Source: Deltaproteobacteria bacterium
GTDB taxonomy: Bacteria > Desulfobacterota > Binatia > UBA9968
Reading direction: 5' to 3'
NCBI GenBank assembly: GCA_020027655.1
Contig: JAHKKJ010000025.1
Span: forward strand, 1-14,773
Length of the DNA: 14,773 bases
The stretch's first letter is position 1, and every line of letters starts with the position of its first letter. The position numbers were made by a program, and so were the translations under genes. The notes under the pieces were generated by a model. The model searched no databases. It saw only the letters and a program-made list of their open reading frames with translations, and was not told where the DNA came from. Below, in pieces: positions 13,738 through 14,773 of the stretch.

Positions 13738-14520
13738 TCTTTAAGCAAATTCGAGCTCACCACGTTGCCCGGCCGGATCACTCTCGGTGTTCTCGTATGT
13801 CAGGATATTTGGGCGATTGTTTTTCTCGCCCTGCAGCCGAACCTTCACGATCCCCGTTTCGAAACCCCTTCTGGAGTCCTTATCAAAGGCGCGGGACTGG
13901 TTTCATGACGATGGCAATGAGCCGATACGCGCTGCCGGGTTTTTTTTCTTCGTCGCCAAGGTTCCTTAGCTGCTGTTGATAGCGGCCCTTGCCTGGCGCT
14001 TTCTGGTGAGCGGCGCCGCCGATTGGCTGGGACTTTCCAAAGAGATGGGAGCGCTCATTACCGGCATTAGCATGTCCACCTTCCCATATAATATCGACGT
14101 GATCGCCAAGGTAATCAATATCCGAGATTTTTTCGTCACTCTGTTTTTCGTCGCCCTGGGCACGAAGATCCCCCAACCAACCCCGACGATTGTCACGGCC
14201 GCCGTCGGGATGTCGCTCTTTGTCCTTGTCAGCCGTCTCCTCGCTGTTTTTCCGGTGCTCTACCTCCTGGGCAATGGCTTACGACCAAGCCTGATCTCTT
14301 CTATTAACCTCGCGCAAATGAGCGAGTTCTCCCTGGTCATCGCGTCCTTGGGATTGACTCTAAAGCACATCAGCCCCGAGCTTGTCGGGACTCTGACTTT
14401 TGTCTTCGCGATACTTCGGTCCTGTCCACTTATCTCATCGCTTACAATCACGAAATCCAACGCCGGCTCGCCCGGCTGCTGGAAAAAATAGGTTTTGCGA
14501 CCGGCGGGGATTCGAACTGA
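13738..14520 (+). pseudogene. Truncated CPA2 monovalent cation:proton antiporter, degraded
   Basis: Four collinear pieces of one KefB/CPA2-type antiporter lie in shifting frames. (1) 13738-13905: FELTTLPGRITLGVLVCQD and IWAIVFLALQPN. (2) 13905 to about 13938: MTMAMSRYALPGF. (3) about 13940-14415: VAKVP, a TAG at 13967-13969 where the family has Glu, then LLLIAALAW, GLSKEMGALITGISMSTFP, FFVTLFFVALG and NLAQMSEFSLVIASLGL. (4) 14419-14520: VLSTYLIAYNHEIQRRLARL to a TGA. That is three frameshifts (near 13904, in the T8 run near 13940, and near 14415) plus one nonsense codon. The first roughly 120-150 residues are missing. Intact, it would exchange K+ or Na+ for H+ across the inner membrane. Piece 3 alone (171 codons from a TTG at 13976) could be mistaken for a small intact gene. 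Confidence 0.78.
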
Positions 14521-14612
14521 TTGCTCGCGCGGTTCAGAATGAGAATGAACTTAAGGAGTACCGCGACGATGAGTTTCAACTTCTAAAGCGGCGGGAGGAA
14601 GTTCTCCAATGA
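14505..14612 (+). other. Charged ORF tail downstream of the antiporter relic
   Basis: In the frame one base off the end of the antiporter relic, an open stretch reads FELIARAVQNENELKEYRDD and EFQLLKRREEVLQ to a TGA at 14610-14612. It is helix-prone and charged. If another frameshift lies near 14505, it may be the true C-terminus of the antiporter; otherwise it is a separate relic or chance. It has no start codon of its own. Confidence 0.3.
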
Positions 14613-14698
14613 AGCTGACTCAAGGTAGAAATGAATCCTCCTTGTTATACGAATGTGATGATGCAACGGACTGTAAAAGTGAAGTTATCACTTGGTAA
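14609..14698 (+). CDS. Short ORF with strong ribosome binding site, 29 residues
   Basis: ATG at 14609 overlaps the preceding TGA as ATGA and is preceded by GGGAGGAA at 14593-14600 with 8 nt spacing, the best-looking ribosome binding site in this part of the window. The product (MKLTQGRNESSLLYECDDAT and on to TW) is short and acidic with two cysteines and is not recognised. It may be a real small protein or the broken start of a longer gene. A short inverted repeat (AAGTGA 14677-14682 / TCACTT 14688-14693) lies inside its end. Nothing is seen in 14699-14773. Confidence 0.3.
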   Translation: MKLTQGRNESSLLYECDDATDCKSEVITW

Positions 14699-14773
14699 AT
14701 CTTGCAACACCTGCCGATCTTTTGATTCATAAACGAAAAATACCAGATCTTGACTTTACTGCGTGCAGGTTTG

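Noticed and set aside
14498..14530. GGCGGGGATTCGAACT resembles the minus-strand T-arm end of a tRNA gene
   Set aside because: The flanking stem does not pair (GGGG against CTGA), no anticodon arm was found, and the bases are explained by the C-terminal codons of the antiporter relic.
1..14773. CRISPR array, rRNA, tRNA, integrase or transposase gene
   Set aside because: No regularly spaced repeats, rRNA/tRNA signatures or recombinase motifs were seen on either strand; the only repeat element is the short hairpin mosaic at 1884-2052.

Overview
The window reads as chromosomal DNA of a Gram-negative (diderm) bacterium, probably from an uncultured environmental lineage. The diderm inference rests on two lipopolysaccharide or envelope glycosyltransferases, a PagL-like outer-membrane lipid A deacylase and several Sec signal peptides. 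An orphan NMT1-type solute-binding protein beside a dienelactone hydrolase, and a hairpin-rich intergenic repeat, fit soil or subsurface proteobacteria-like groups such as Desulfobacterota, Binatota or NC10/Rokubacteria. That placement is inference and no marker gene is present. All intact genes are on the + strand except the PagL-like gene at 12969-13622.

Layout. 1-110: 3' tail of an unrecognised gene. 241-1053: secreted coiled-coil protein with an M15-like metallopeptidase domain, then a Nudix hydrolase (1106-1825). 1884-2052: composite inverted-repeat element. 2164-3965: dienelactone hydrolase family protein followed closely by an ABC-type solute-binding protein whose start region appears to carry a one-base frameshift. 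4093-4479: GFA/CENP-V-like zinc protein. 4652-5995: a two-gene unit of a PD-(D/E)XK nuclease fused to a nucleoside-deoxyribosyltransferase/TIR-like domain, and a 3-methyladenine DNA glycosylase 3 nt downstream. 6297-9821: envelope sugar genes, a GtrA-GT39 fusion and a GT9 heptosyltransferase-like protein. 10004-10952: three small unknown genes, one a 31-residue single-pass membrane peptide. 11069-12991: the C-terminal relic of treY joined by an ATGA overlap to an intact treZ. 12969-13622 (minus): PagL-like gene, convergent with and overlapping treZ. 13738-14520: a 5'-truncated CPA2 cation/proton antiporter pseudogene with several frameshifts and a nonsense codon. A small ORF with a strong ribosome binding site lies at 14609-14698.

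How the genes relate. No single pathway spans the window. The sugar transferases and the PagL-like protein point to LPS synthesis and remodelling. TreZ releases trehalose from maltooligosyltrehalose, but its usual partner treY survives here only as a relic. The nuclease/glycosylase pair is the best candidate for an undescribed system (DNA repair or defence), and this is hypothesis only. The right third contains two broken genes and the left contains one apparent signal-peptide frameshift. Some single-base lesions could be assembly errors, but the missing 5' ends and the nonsense codon suggest real decay.
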